Below, piece after piece: positions 1 through 5,967 of a stretch of 32,802 nt of DNA. Every line of letters starts with the position of its first letter. Position 1 is the first letter of the stretch. The stretch is from Stagnihabitans sp038231775 (GTDB taxonomy: Bacteria > Pseudomonadota > Alphaproteobacteria > Rhodobacterales > Rhodobacteraceae). Location of the stretch: contig JBBRKS010000027.1 in NCBI GenBank assembly GCA_038231775.1, positions 1 to 32,802 on the forward strand, given 5' to 3'. The notes beneath the pieces are model-generated. The model made no database searches. It was not told the DNA's origin and was given only the letters and a program-made list of their open reading frames with translations. The translations under genes were made by a program, and so were the position numbers.

Positions 1-182
1 CCCTTGTCGATTTCTTCGACGTCCCGGCATGGTCGCGCACCCTGATCGCGGCTTTGGCCGATCCCGCCCGCTTTGAAACCCTTAGAAAAGCCGCCCGCCA
101 AACCGCGCTTGACCGTTACGACCAAACCGTCCTGCTGCCAAAAATGATAGATTTCGTCGAACGCCACGCCGGCAAACCCTGA
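1..182 (+). CDS. Glycosyltransferase family 4 (GT1/GT4 type), C-terminal fragment
   Basis: Partial gene: the frame is open from the window edge and ends at TGA 180-182, leaving about 59 residues. The visible tail starts LVDFFDVPAWSRTLIAALAD and continues with an Arg/Ala-rich helix, RYDQTVLLPKMIDFVERH near the end. The VDFFD turn followed by an ALADPARFETLRKAAR-like helix and a RYD-x-x-x-x-LP segment is the usual C-terminal end of GT-B-fold sugar transferases of the GT4 family, which move a nucleotide-activated sugar onto a lipid or polysaccharide acceptor. Substrate cannot be told from this fragment. The family is inferred from the tail pattern only; the catalytic region lies outside the window. 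Confidence 0.7.
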   Translation, partial: LVDFFDVPAWSRTLIAALADPARFETLRKAARQTALDRYDQTVLLPKMIDFVERHAGKP

Positions 183-401
183 ACCCACCCCGCCTTTCAT
201 TTGCTCTTTGCCCAAATACTCCCTCGCGGGAGCGTTGCCCAAGCCGGTTGGCTGCAAGCCAGAGGCGAGATAAAAGCAGTGCGCGGCACGCGCTCTTTTA
301 AACAGGCCAGCCCCGGACGCTGCCCTCCCGTCACCTGTGAAACCCCTAACAAACTCTTAAGTTTTTTCGCGTTATCAAGCAATTACAAGGCATTACCGGC
401 C

Positions 402-417
402 ATAACACGTGTGTTAT
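402..417. promoter_or_regulatory. 16-bp inverted repeat, possible operator
   Basis: Arms ATAACAC (402-408) and GTGTTAT (411-417) are perfect complements separated by GT. It lies about 130 bases upstream of the fnrL start in a locally A+T-rich stretch. The spacing and symmetry fit a dimeric regulator site; no family is assigned. Confidence 0.35.
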
Positions 418-520
418 CGCACCTCATATCACACGTCCAAACCCCCATCCCACCCCACAAGCCGCGCGTTGCGGCTGGGGCTTGATCGGGATAGGCTTAG
501 CCAAGACACATGCAAACGCC

Positions 521-534
521 TTGATCCGGATCAA
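521..534. promoter_or_regulatory. FNR/FnrL binding box in front of fnrL
   Basis: TTGATCCGGATCAA is a perfect match to the FNR-family consensus TTGAT-N4-ATCAA. Its centre is about 21 bases before the fnrL ATG and its end nearly touches the Shine-Dalgarno (AAAGG at 538-542). A second, half-matching copy with an intact left arm (TTGATCGGGATAGG) is at 482-495, one centre-to-centre step of 39 bp upstream. The position inside the untranslated region favours negative autoregulation by FnrL; that is inference. Confidence 0.85.
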
Positions 535-548
535 CTGAAAGGCTTGCC

Positions 549-1295
549 ATGTCACTTCACGCGCTGAAACTGGCTCCACAGGATTGCGGCGATTGCCCGA
601 TCCGGCACCGCGCCATCTGTGCGCGCTGTGACGGCCCCGAATTGGCCCGTCTGGAAGAGATGAAATACTACCGCAGCTTTCAGGCGGGTCAGAACGTGGT
701 CTGGTCGGGCGACCGGATGGATTTTGTCGCCTCTGTCGTCACGGGCGTCGCCAGCTTGTCCCAGACGATGGAGGATGGCCGCCGCCAGATGGTCGGCCTG
801 TTGCTGCCGTCCGACTTTCTGGGTCGCCCGGGCCGCATCGCCGCGCCCTTTGATGTGACCGCCACCACCGACCTTGTGATGTGCTGTTTTCGGCGCAAAC
901 CGTTTGAGGATATGATGGCCGCCACTCCACATGTGGCCCAGCGACTGCTGGAAATGACGCTTGATGAACTTGACGCCGCCCGCGAATGGATGGTTCTTTT
1001 AGGCCGCAAGACGGCGCGCGAAAAGATCGCCTCGCTGCTGGCCAGCCTTGCCCGCCGCGACACCGGGCTTAAGGCACACGTGGCCCGTGGTCCGATCAGC
1101 TTTGATCTGCCACTGACCCGCGAAGAGATGGCCGACTACCTTGGCCTGACGCTGGAAACCGTCTCGCGCCAGATGAATGCATTGAAACGTGACGGTGTGG
1201 TCAAGCTTGGTGAAAAGCGCCGGATCGTGGTGCCAGACTTTGACCTTCTGGCCCGGCAAACCGGCGACGACACCGATGGCGGCTTTCGGTCGTAA
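549..1295 (+). CDS. fnrL: Oxygen-responsive Crp/Fnr-family regulator FnrL
   Basis: 248 aa, the length of Rhodobacter FnrL. The N-terminus carries Cys13, Cys16, Cys24 and Cys27 (C-G-D-C...C-A-R-C), and a Cys112-Cys113 pair sits in the sensor domain; FNR proteins use three of the N-terminal cysteines plus the central one to hold an oxygen-labile [4Fe-4S] cluster. The cyclic-nucleotide-like beta-roll covers roughly residues 40-125, followed by the dimer helix (LLEMTLDELDAAREWM) and a winged helix whose recognition helix contains ETVSRQ, the E-x-x-S-R set that reads TTGAT. Under low oxygen it activates respiratory, heme and photosynthesis genes in relatives. The FNR box directly upstream suggests autoregulation. 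trmD follows after 39 bases on the same strand. Confidence 0.93.
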   Translation: MSLHALKLAPQDCGDCPIRHRAICARCDGPELARLEEMKYYRSFQAGQNVVWSGDRMDFVASVVTGVASLSQTMEDGRRQMVGLLLPSDFLGRPGRIAAPFDVTATTDLVMCCFRRKPFEDMMAATPHVAQRLLEMTLDELDAAREWMVLLGRKTAREKIASLLASLARRDTGLKAHVARGPISFDLPLTREEMADYLGLTLETVSRQMNALKRDGVVKLGEKRRIVVPDFDLLARQTGDDTDGGFRS

Positions 1296-1334
1296 CGCTT
1301 TGCGCCTAAGTTCTGCCCCGAAAAGAGGGCGCTG

Positions 1335-2186
1335 ATGCAAGACGATGATCCCAACTCCCCCAGAGCCAAGGCCGACACCCGCGGCCCCCTGCGCTCCCAT
1401 GGCCGCCTTAGAGTGCAGGTCAGCACCAGGCCGCGCGATCTGATGGATGACGCGCAGGTCAAAGGCGCTTTCACCGTCAAGATCATCACCCTGTTCCCCG
1501 AGGCGTTTCCCGGCACCCTTGGCCTGTCGCTGACCGGCAAGGCGCTGGACCTTGGTCTGTGGCGTCTGGTGCCGATTGCCCTGCGCCCGTTTGGCGAGGG
1601 CAAGCACCGCAATGTCGATGATACGCCCGCCGGTGGTGGCGCCGGCATGGTCCTGCGCGCCGACGTCCTTGACCGCGCCCTCAGTGAAGCCTCCCTCGGT
1701 GCCACTCCCGACCGTCAGAAATGGCCGCTGATCTACCTCTCCCCCCGTGGCCAGCCCTTCAACCAGGCGATGGCCCGCCGCTTCGCCGCCTGCGACGGCA
1801 TGACCCTGATCTGTGGCCGCTTTGAAGGCATCGACCAGCGCATCATCGACCACCACGCCATCGAAGAAGTCTCCCTCGGTGATTTCGTCCTGACCGGAGG
1901 CGAAATCGCCGCCCAAGCCGTGCTCGACGCCACCGTGCGCCTGCTGCCCAAGGTGCTGGGCAACCAAGCCTCGACCGAGGAGGAATCCTTCTCGGACGGC
2001 CTGCTGGAACACCCGCAGTACACCAAGCCCGCCGAGTGGAACGGCCACCCCATCCCCGAAGTCCTGCAATCCGGCCACCACGCCGAAATCGCCAAATGGC
2101 GGCAGGCGCAGGCCGAAGAGTTGACCAAGACCCGCCGCCCCGACCTGTGGCAGGCTTACATGCGGCGCAACGGCCCGCCGAAGTAG
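1335..2186 (+). CDS. trmD: tRNA (guanine-N1-)-methyltransferase TrmD
   Basis: 283 aa. Catalyses SAM-dependent m1G37 formation in tRNAs, needed to prevent +1 frameshifting. The conserved core starts near residue 46 (VKIITLFPEAFPGTLG). GEGKHRNVDDTPAGGGAGMV is the N-terminal SAM/tRNA region, ICGRFEGIDQRII and the knot segment SLGDFVLTGGEIAAQAV hold the deep trefoil knot with the catalytic Asp of the LGDF motif. The extra 45 or so N-terminal residues (RSHGRLRVQVSTRPRDLM) are the extension common in Rhodobacteraceae, so I keep the ATG at 1335, preceded by GAAAAGAGGGCG. A long minus-strand open frame covers this gene and is a shadow. In many genomes trmD lies next to rplS; here an orphan gene separates them. 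Confidence 0.93.
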   Translation: MQDDDPNSPRAKADTRGPLRSHGRLRVQVSTRPRDLMDDAQVKGAFTVKIITLFPEAFPGTLGLSLTGKALDLGLWRLVPIALRPFGEGKHRNVDDTPAGGGAGMVLRADVLDRALSEASLGATPDRQKWPLIYLSPRGQPFNQAMARRFAACDGMTLICGRFEGIDQRIIDHHAIEEVSLGDFVLTGGEIAAQAVLDATVRLLPKVLGNQASTEEESFSDGLLEHPQYTKPAEWNGHPIPEVLQSGHHAEIAKWRQAQAEELTKTRRPDLWQAYMRRNGPPK

Positions 2187-2291
2187 GGATGTCACGACCC
2201 CGGACACCTCTATTTGCAATGCGACTATGCGTACGGAGTAGGAAACCATAACATCCGCCCAACTGATATTGTTCAGCAAGGACCAGACCAT

Positions 2292-2744
2292 ATGGATTTC
2301 GAAGGCCACAGTACCAAAAGCTTGGAACGGATTTCAGCCGATCCTCGTTTTGCCGAACACCATGCAGAAATCTACGAAATCCTGCGGAATCGTGAAGGAC
2401 ATCTCACTGTCAAACGTGGCATTGAAGTTCTGACCGGGGTCGCGCGTACCGGCAAGACCACGAATTACAAGATATTTTATGAATCTTGCGTAGGTGGCAA
2501 TGTGAAGTGGAATCATACCAAGATGGGTAAGATCGCGAATTTTCTCGGCAGCCTTCAGAGGTATTGTGCTGAACATAAACTGCCCGTGCTTACAGCCCTG
2601 GTCGTCAATATTCAGACCGAGGAATGTGGTGCCGGGTTCTTCAAGGATTTAGTGGCGCTTGGTCATACCTCATCACTCGATGACCCGAATGAGGCGGCGC
2701 AAAAGGAACGTGAGCGCTGTTGGACTTGGGCGGCCAGTCTGTAA
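2292..2744 (+). CDS. Hypothetical protein of lower G+C, unknown function
   Basis: 150 aa from the ATG at 2292 (AAGGA about 10 bases upstream); an in-frame ATG at 2214 is possible but without a good ribosome-binding site. The product is soluble with no signal peptide or membrane segment. Two parts can be seen: an N-terminal helical region with a basic stretch (TVKRGIEVLTGVARTGKTTN; the GKTT here lacks a full P-loop) and a segment around residues 80-120 with MGKIANFLGSLQRYC and LPVLTALVVNIQTEECGAGF. That second pattern (small helical unit, then L-P-x-L-T-x-L-V-V-N and a Gly-x-Gly-Phe turn) resembles a domain I have seen in proteins of mobile or restriction-like loci, but I cannot name it. Base composition and codon use are visibly more A+T-rich than trmD and rplS on either side, which suggests acquisition between two conserved genes. 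Function not assigned. Confidence 0.7.
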   Translation: MDFEGHSTKSLERISADPRFAEHHAEIYEILRNREGHLTVKRGIEVLTGVARTGKTTNYKIFYESCVGGNVKWNHTKMGKIANFLGSLQRYCAEHKLPVLTALVVNIQTEECGAGFFKDLVALGHTSSLDDPNEAAQKERERCWTWAASL

Positions 2745-2877
2745 TCCCGTTGGTAAATTTGATTTGTCCAAGCGCAGGACGCCGCTCTCACCAACCCTTG
2801 ACCCACACCTCCCCCTCCCCTATACGCCGCCTGTCCGGGGCATTCTGCCCATCGGGCGCGATTCCTTTTGGCCTTAT

Positions 2878-2899
2878 CGCTGACCTTCTTCGATCAGCG
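2878..2899. other. Hairpin in the rplS upstream region
   Basis: CGCTGA (2878-2883) and TCAGCG (2894-2899) form a perfect 6-bp stem with a 10-base loop. It is not followed by a T-run, so it does not look like an intrinsic terminator. It may be part of a structured rplS leader. Confidence 0.35.
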
Positions 2900-2968
2900 T
2901 GGCCGGACGGAGCCGACAGATAAAGCAGGCCCCAACTCTGGCGGGGTTGCCGAAAGGCAGCGACCCGG

Positions 2969-3037
2969 TTGAAGACCAAGAGCTATGTGGCGGCATCACC
3001 TCTGCGGTACACCGCAGGTTACTGGAGACAGGTATGA
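2969..3037 (+). CDS. Possible 22-codon leader ORF overlapping the rplS start
   Basis: Starting at TTG 2969, 22 codons are open and read KTKSYVAASPLRYTAGYWRQ after the initiator, then V and TGA at 3035-3037. The stop overlaps the rplS ATG (3034) as ATGA, the arrangement of translationally coupled genes. The upstream ribosome-binding signal is weak (AAAGGCAG, about 8-12 bases before TTG). The ORF runs through a CTGCGG/CCGCAG hairpin at 3002-3017 that precedes the rplS Shine-Dalgarno. Whether it is translated is unproven; the start codon is a guess and only comparison between species could show selection on the peptide. Confidence 0.3.
   Translation: MKTKSYVAASPLRYTAGYWRQV
3002..3017 (+). promoter_or_regulatory. 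Hairpin just upstream of the rplS ribosome-binding site
   Basis: CTGCGG (3002-3007) pairs with CCGCAG (3012-3017) around a TACA loop, 16 bases before the rplS ATG and immediately before GGAGACAGG. Ribosomes translating the candidate leader ORF would open it, which would allow coupling or attenuation of L19 synthesis. The structure is seen; the role is inferred. Confidence 0.45.
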
Positions 3038-3408
3038 ACCTGATCGCAATCATTGAGGCTGAGCAGATTGCTGCGCTCGGCAAGACGATCCCGGATTTCA
3101 AAGCCGGCGACACCGTCAAAGTCGGCTACAAAGTGACCGAAGGTACGCGTTCGCGCGTGCAGAACTACGAAGGCGTCGTGATCGGCCGCAAGGGCGGCGC
3201 TACGATTTCGGCCTCGTTCACCGTGCGCAAGATTTCGTTTGGTGAGGGTGTGGAGCGCGTGTTCCCGCTGTATTCCACCAACATCGCAACGATCGAAGTG
3301 GTCCGCCGTGGCCGCGTCCGTCGCGCCAAGCTGTATTATCTGCGCGACCGTCGCGGTAAATCGGCGCGGATCGTCGAAGACACCACCTACAAACCCATGT
3401 CGGAATAA
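3034..3408 (+). CDS. rplS: 50S ribosomal protein bL19
   Basis: 124 aa from the ATG at 3034, which has GGAGACAGG directly before it. The sequence begins MNLIAIIEAEQIAAL, the usual L19 start, and contains FKAGDTVKVGYKVTEG, RVQNYEGVVIGRKG, SFTVRKISFGEGVERVFPLY and the basic RRGRVRRAKLYYLRDRRGK tail region; these are the bL19 signatures. The protein sits at the 30S-50S interface. An open frame extends upstream to 2899 but the added residues match nothing in L19. rpmE follows after 11 bases, so the two make one transcription unit closed by the terminator at 3662-3687. Confidence 0.95.
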   Translation: MNLIAIIEAEQIAALGKTIPDFKAGDTVKVGYKVTEGTRSRVQNYEGVVIGRKGGATISASFTVRKISFGEGVERVFPLYSTNIATIEVVRRGRVRRAKLYYLRDRRGKSARIVEDTTYKPMSE

Positions 3409-3419
3409 GGAGCGGGACC

Positions 3420-3641
3420 ATGAAAAAGGGCATTCATCCGGAATACCATACGATCATCGTCAAGATGACCGACGGCTCGCTGTTCACGACCAAATCGACC
3501 TGGGGCAAAGAGGGCGACCAGATGGCTTTGGACATCGACCCCCTGGCGCACCCGGCCTGGACCGGCCAGTCGGCCCGTCTGATGGACACCGGTGGCCGCG
3601 TGTCGAAGTTCAAGAACAAATACGCCGGTCTGGGCTTCTGA
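3420..3641 (+). CDS. rpmE: 50S ribosomal protein bL31, cysteine-free form
   Basis: 73 aa. Start follows AAGGAGCGGGACC. MKKGIHPEYH at the start and TGGRVSKFKNKY at the end are the bL31 signatures; the protein binds at the central protuberance bridging to the small subunit. No cysteine is present, so the CXXC zinc site found in the metal-binding (C+) form is missing; this is the zinc-independent C- form, which is usual in this bacterial family. Cotranscribed with rplS. Confidence 0.93.
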   Translation: MKKGIHPEYHTIIVKMTDGSLFTTKSTWGKEGDQMALDIDPLAHPAWTGQSARLMDTGGRVSKFKNKYAGLGF

Positions 3642-3661
3642 TCCACTGGCACTGCAAGTCC

Positions 3662-3687
3662 GGGCGTCCCTGCGGGGGCGCCCTTTT
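3662..3687 (+). terminator. Intrinsic terminator of rplS-rpmE
   Basis: GGGCGTCCC (3662-3670) pairs with GGGGCGCCC (3675-3683) over a TGCG loop, nine pairs with one T-G wobble, followed directly by TTTT. It lies 20 bases after the rpmE stop. Confidence 0.85.
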
Positions 3688-3734
3688 CATTTGGCCGCAC
3701 CCGAAATTGCCACAATCTTTCGGTCAAATGATCC

Positions 3735-4163
3735 ATGCACCGAATTTTGCTTGCCGTATTGCTAAGTACCGGTCCGGCATCTGCTGACGTTGACATGTTT
3801 CATCGGCTGTCGGGGATATACGGCGACCTGCATCCGGTGGGCGCTGCCTGCACGGGCGCGGTTCAACATGTGAATTTTCAGAACGGCAACCAGCGGGGCG
3901 CGCTTCAGATATTCAGCGACAACATCGAGCCGGGCACCGTTATGGTTGGCGATCTGGGCTTTGTCGTGCTGGCCACCACGGCGCTGGGCGTCCAGATTCA
4001 ATTCGATACGGAAACGCAGACCGCCAGCAACGGCGCGGTTGTGCAGTGGGAGTTTCGACCGCTGACTGATCCCGACAGCTATTGCTGGCACCGCACCGAT
4101 TGGGCTGCCGACCAATGCACCTATACTGTGCAGCGCTGTGATGACCCGGTGCCAACCTCGTAA
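3735..4163 (+). CDS. Secreted four-cysteine protein, paralogue A
   Basis: 142 aa. Residues 1-17 (HRILLAVLLSTGPASA after Met) look like a Sec signal peptide with A-S-A cleavage, giving a periplasmic protein of about 125 residues. Features shared with the next gene: a short IYG/QYG motif, Cys followed by a H-x-x-F strand (VQHVNF), then SYCWHRTDW and C-x5-R-C-D at the C-terminus. Four cysteines in the mature part suggest two disulfides. No enzyme motif is visible and I do not recognise the family. The start has a weak ribosome-binding site. It lies after the rpmE terminator, so it probably has its own promoter, and a hairpin separates it from its paralogue. Confidence 0.75.
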   Translation: MHRILLAVLLSTGPASADVDMFHRLSGIYGDLHPVGAACTGAVQHVNFQNGNQRGALQIFSDNIEPGTVMVGDLGFVVLATTALGVQIQFDTETQTASNGAVVQWEFRPLTDPDSYCWHRTDWAADQCTYTVQRCDDPVPTS

Positions 4164-4166
4164 CCG

Positions 4167-4195
4167 CGCCAGTCTCACGCAGATGTGAGATGGCG
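4167..4195 (+). other. Hairpin between the two secreted paralogues
   Basis: TCTCAC (4173-4178) pairs with GTGAGA (4185-4190) over GCAGAT, extended by CGCC/GGCG after a small bulge. It begins four bases after the first stop codon. There is no T-run, so it may be an mRNA-stabilising or processing element rather than a terminator. Confidence 0.5.
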
Positions 4196-4224
4196 GCGCG
4201 TGGGCTTTCAGGCAGCATTGCTGG

Positions 4225-4647
4225 ATGAAACATCTGTTCCTTTTGCCCTTGCTGCTGGCAGCGCTTCCTGCCCAAGCGCAGGATATCTTCGACACCTTGG
4301 GCGGCCAATATGGCAGCGCCAGTAACCCTGAAACCTCGTGCGCCGCCAATCCGCATCATGTGGAGTTTATCTCCCAGCCGCCGCACGCGATGTTCCTGTG
4401 GACCGAACCTTGGACTGATATCGATGGCATCAGCGTTACCGACAAACGCTATGACCTGCTGGATCATACCGACACCACCCTGACCCTGCGGCTGGAGGGG
4501 GACACACAGCGCGCCGACACCGGCGGCCATCCGATCTGGATTTTGCGCCTGACCACCCAGCCCGAAGGCTATTGCTGGGGCCGCACCGACTGGCCTTCTG
4601 TGCATTGCGAGGATCAGCAGGTCCGCTGCGACAAGGCTACTTCGTGA
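4225..4647 (+). CDS. Secreted four-cysteine protein, paralogue B
   Basis: 140 aa. Signal peptide MKHLFLLPLLLAALPAQA, then QDIFDTLGGQYGS. The mature part repeats the pattern of the upstream gene: Cys (SCAANP) followed by HHVEF, then EGYCWGRTDW and HCEDQQVRCD at the end, with the four cysteines at matching places and overall length nearly equal. Identity is concentrated in the YCWxRTDW block and the RCD end, so the two copies have diverged considerably after duplication. Probably periplasmic and disulfide-bonded; function unknown. The palindrome at 4686-4714 follows. Confidence 0.75.
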   Translation: MKHLFLLPLLLAALPAQAQDIFDTLGGQYGSASNPETSCAANPHHVEFISQPPHAMFLWTEPWTDIDGISVTDKRYDLLDHTDTTLTLRLEGDTQRADTGGHPIWILRLTTQPEGYCWGRTDWPSVHCEDQQVRCDKATS

Positions 4648-4685
4648 CTCCCAAAAACTGATCTCCTGACCCCAAGGTTTTCCAT

Positions 4686-4714
4686 CCCAAAATTTTTCGA
4701 CGAAAAATTTTGGG
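4686..4714. terminator. Long perfect palindrome, probable terminator or repeat
   Basis: CCCAAAATTTTTCG (4686-4699) is the exact reverse complement of bases 4701-4714, with only A4700 between. It follows paralogue B by 38 bases and precedes the mipZ promoter region. The A/T-rich arms mean that either strand has T-runs in the stem. A shorter relative (GATTTTTC-GCA-GAAAAATC) is at 25640-25658 downstream of the secreted-protein gene there, so this may be a dispersed element as well as a terminator. Confidence 0.55.
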
Positions 4715-4806
4715 CCGCCGCACTTGTGGCAAAGACATCGGCCGACACGCCTTCCCTCTCGGCACGCCTCCGCTTATAGGTTCAAAAAGGCATGGGGGTG
4801 CTTGGC

Positions 4807-5631
4807 ATGGCGCATATCATCGTGGTCGGCAACGAAAAGGGCGGTTCGGGCAAATCGACGACCTCGATGCATGTGGCCACAGCCCTGTGCCGCTTGGGCT
4901 TTCGGGTCGGCGCGCTGGACCTTGACCTGCGGCAGCGCAGCTTTGGGCGCTATGTCGAAAACCGTCTGGCCTATCTGGAACGTGCTGGCCTGACCCTGCC
5001 CTCACCCGACTACCGCGAACTGCCAGAGATTGACCCTGCCCTGCTGCAACCGGGTGAGAATGCCTTTGACCGCCGCCTGTCTGAAGCCGTGGCCGCGCTT
5101 GAGGCTGTTTCAGATTTCATCATCATCGACTGCCCCGGCAGCCACACCCGCCTGAGCCAGGTGGCGCACTCGCTGGCCGACACCCTGATCACGCCGCTGA
5201 ATGACAGCTTTGTCGACTTTGACCTGTTGGCCCATGTCGATGCCGAAACCGGCAAGGTCAAAGGGCCGTCGATTTATTCTGAAATGGTCTGGAATGCCCG
5301 TCAGTTGCGCGCTCAGGCTGGCTTGCGGCCAATCGACTGGATCGTTTTGCGCAACCGTCTGGGCGCACAACAGATGATCAACAAGAAGAAGGTCGGCGCA
5401 GCACTTGAGGAATTGTCGCGCCGCATCGGCTTTCGCGTCATCCCCGGCTTTTCCGAACGCGTGATTTTCCGCGAGCTTTTTCCGCGCGGTCTGACCGTCA
5501 TGGACCTGAAAGACACCGGGGTGGACACGCTGAACCTGTCCAACATCGCCGCACGGCAAGAGGTGCGTGACCTGTTGCGCGAACTCAGGCTGCCAGGGGT
5601 TGATGCCAGCCGCGGAACACAGACAGTCTGA
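4807..5631 (+). CDS. mipZ: Division-plane positioning ATPase MipZ
   Basis: 274 aa from ATG 4807 (MAHIIVVGNEKGG), chosen over ATG 4792 because homologues begin at MAxxIVVGNEKGG and GGGGG lies 8-13 bases upstream. The deviant Walker A is GNEKGGSGKST (8-18), with the ParA-type signature lysine; LDLDLRQRS (38-45) and the switch II/Walker A' segment IIIDCPGSHTRLSQ follow. NDSFVDFDLLAHVD, VLRNRLGAQ and VIFRELFPRGLTVMDL match Caulobacter MipZ closely and separate it from ParA and MinD. In Caulobacter it forms bipolar gradients with ParB and inhibits FtsZ polymerisation away from mid-cell. The last 47 bases overlap a small gene on the other strand. Confidence 0.92.
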   Translation: MAHIIVVGNEKGGSGKSTTSMHVATALCRLGFRVGALDLDLRQRSFGRYVENRLAYLERAGLTLPSPDYRELPEIDPALLQPGENAFDRRLSEAVAALEAVSDFIIIDCPGSHTRLSQVAHSLADTLITPLNDSFVDFDLLAHVDAETGKVKGPSIYSEMVWNARQLRAQAGLRPIDWIVLRNRLGAQQMINKKKVGAALEELSRRIGFRVIPGFSERVIFRELFPRGLTVMDLKDTGVDTLNLSNIAARQEVRDLLRELRLPGVDASRGTQTV

Positions 5632-5749
5632 CGGTCCGCCGGCTTTCACGCATGTTGATCCGGTCCAGCCGCATGGCGAACGGGTCCGGCGCGTCGGACT
5701 TGGGGGCAAACAACCCGAACCTGGCTAACAGCGATTTCCCGAATTTCAT
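5585..5749 (-). CDS. Small basic protein overlapping the mipZ 3' end
   Basis: 54 aa, starting MKFGKSLLARFGLFAPKSDA and ending RGWHQPLAA. The ATG is preceded by GGAGGGTGCC, one of the strongest Shine-Dalgarno sequences in the window, which is the main reason to accept it. It is basic, with the segment DPFAMRLDRINMRESRRTVR in the middle; there is no clear membrane segment, although the N-terminus could be an amphipathic helix. The 3' end overlaps mipZ tail-to-tail by 47 bases. It is divergent from matB. No family is recognised. Confidence 0.55.
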   Translation of the reverse strand: MKFGKSLLARFGLFAPKSDAPDPFAMRLDRINMRESRRTVRLSVFRGWHQPLAA

Positions 5750-5845
5750 GGCACCCTCCTTGGCACTTGATGGGGTCAGTGTTGCGCCGAACCGGGGCAG
5801 GAAAGTGGCCTTGGCGCGGAAGATTGGCGGAGAGAGCCTGTGACT

Positions 5846-5864
5846 TGGAAACAATCGGTTTCCA
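5846..5864. promoter_or_regulatory. Inverted repeat in the matB upstream region
   Basis: TGGAAAC (5846-5852) and GTTTCCA (5858-5864) are perfect 7-bp arms with a 5-base spacer, lying between the divergent small gene and matB. The shape fits a dimeric operator. No regulator family is assigned. Confidence 0.35.
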
Positions 5865-5940
5865 GATCAGCTTGAATGCACAGGCGTACCACGGGCAAAT
5901 CCGACGCTTCCGGAACATCTTGAATGCGGTTGCGTCCCGT

Positions 5941-5965
5941 GGCACCCCTGCGGATCAGAGGTGCC
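5941..5965 (+). promoter_or_regulatory. Hairpin covering the matB Shine-Dalgarno
   Basis: GGCACC (5941-5946) pairs with GGTGCC (5960-5965), and CTG pairs with CAG inside after one mismatch, leaving a CGGAT loop. The likely Shine-Dalgarno AGAGG is in the 3' arm, two bases before the matB ATG. Folding would block initiation, so it may set or regulate translation. The pairing is seen; the regulatory use is inferred. Confidence 0.45.
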
Positions 5966-5967
5966 CG

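Larger units (their letters stand above)
183..548. other. Intergenic region upstream of fnrL
   Basis: This 366-base gap holds a gene-end repeat near 205-234 (CTCCC-TCGC-GGGAG hairpin next to AAATACTCCC), a 16-bp inverted repeat at 402-417, a hairpin at 453-480 (AGCCGC/GCGGCT with flanking CCCC/GGGG), and FNR-type sequences at 482-495 and 521-534. An open frame at 201-485 exists on the plus strand but it runs through the repeat, has no ribosome-binding site and reads as low-complexity, so I treat it as non-coding. Confidence 0.6.

Noticed and set aside
201..485. 94-aa open frame upstream of fnrL
   Set aside because: It runs through a repeat and regulatory sites, has no ribosome-binding site, and the translation looks like low-constraint sequence.
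999..2309. 436-aa minus-strand open frame over trmD
   Set aside because: It is the antisense shadow of trmD, created by high G+C; the translation is Gly/Gln/Val-rich with no domain.
5767..5967. Upstream in-frame extension of matB
   Set aside because: The added residues match no acyl-CoA synthetase start and cross the candidate regulatory repeats; ATG 5968 has AGAGGTG.
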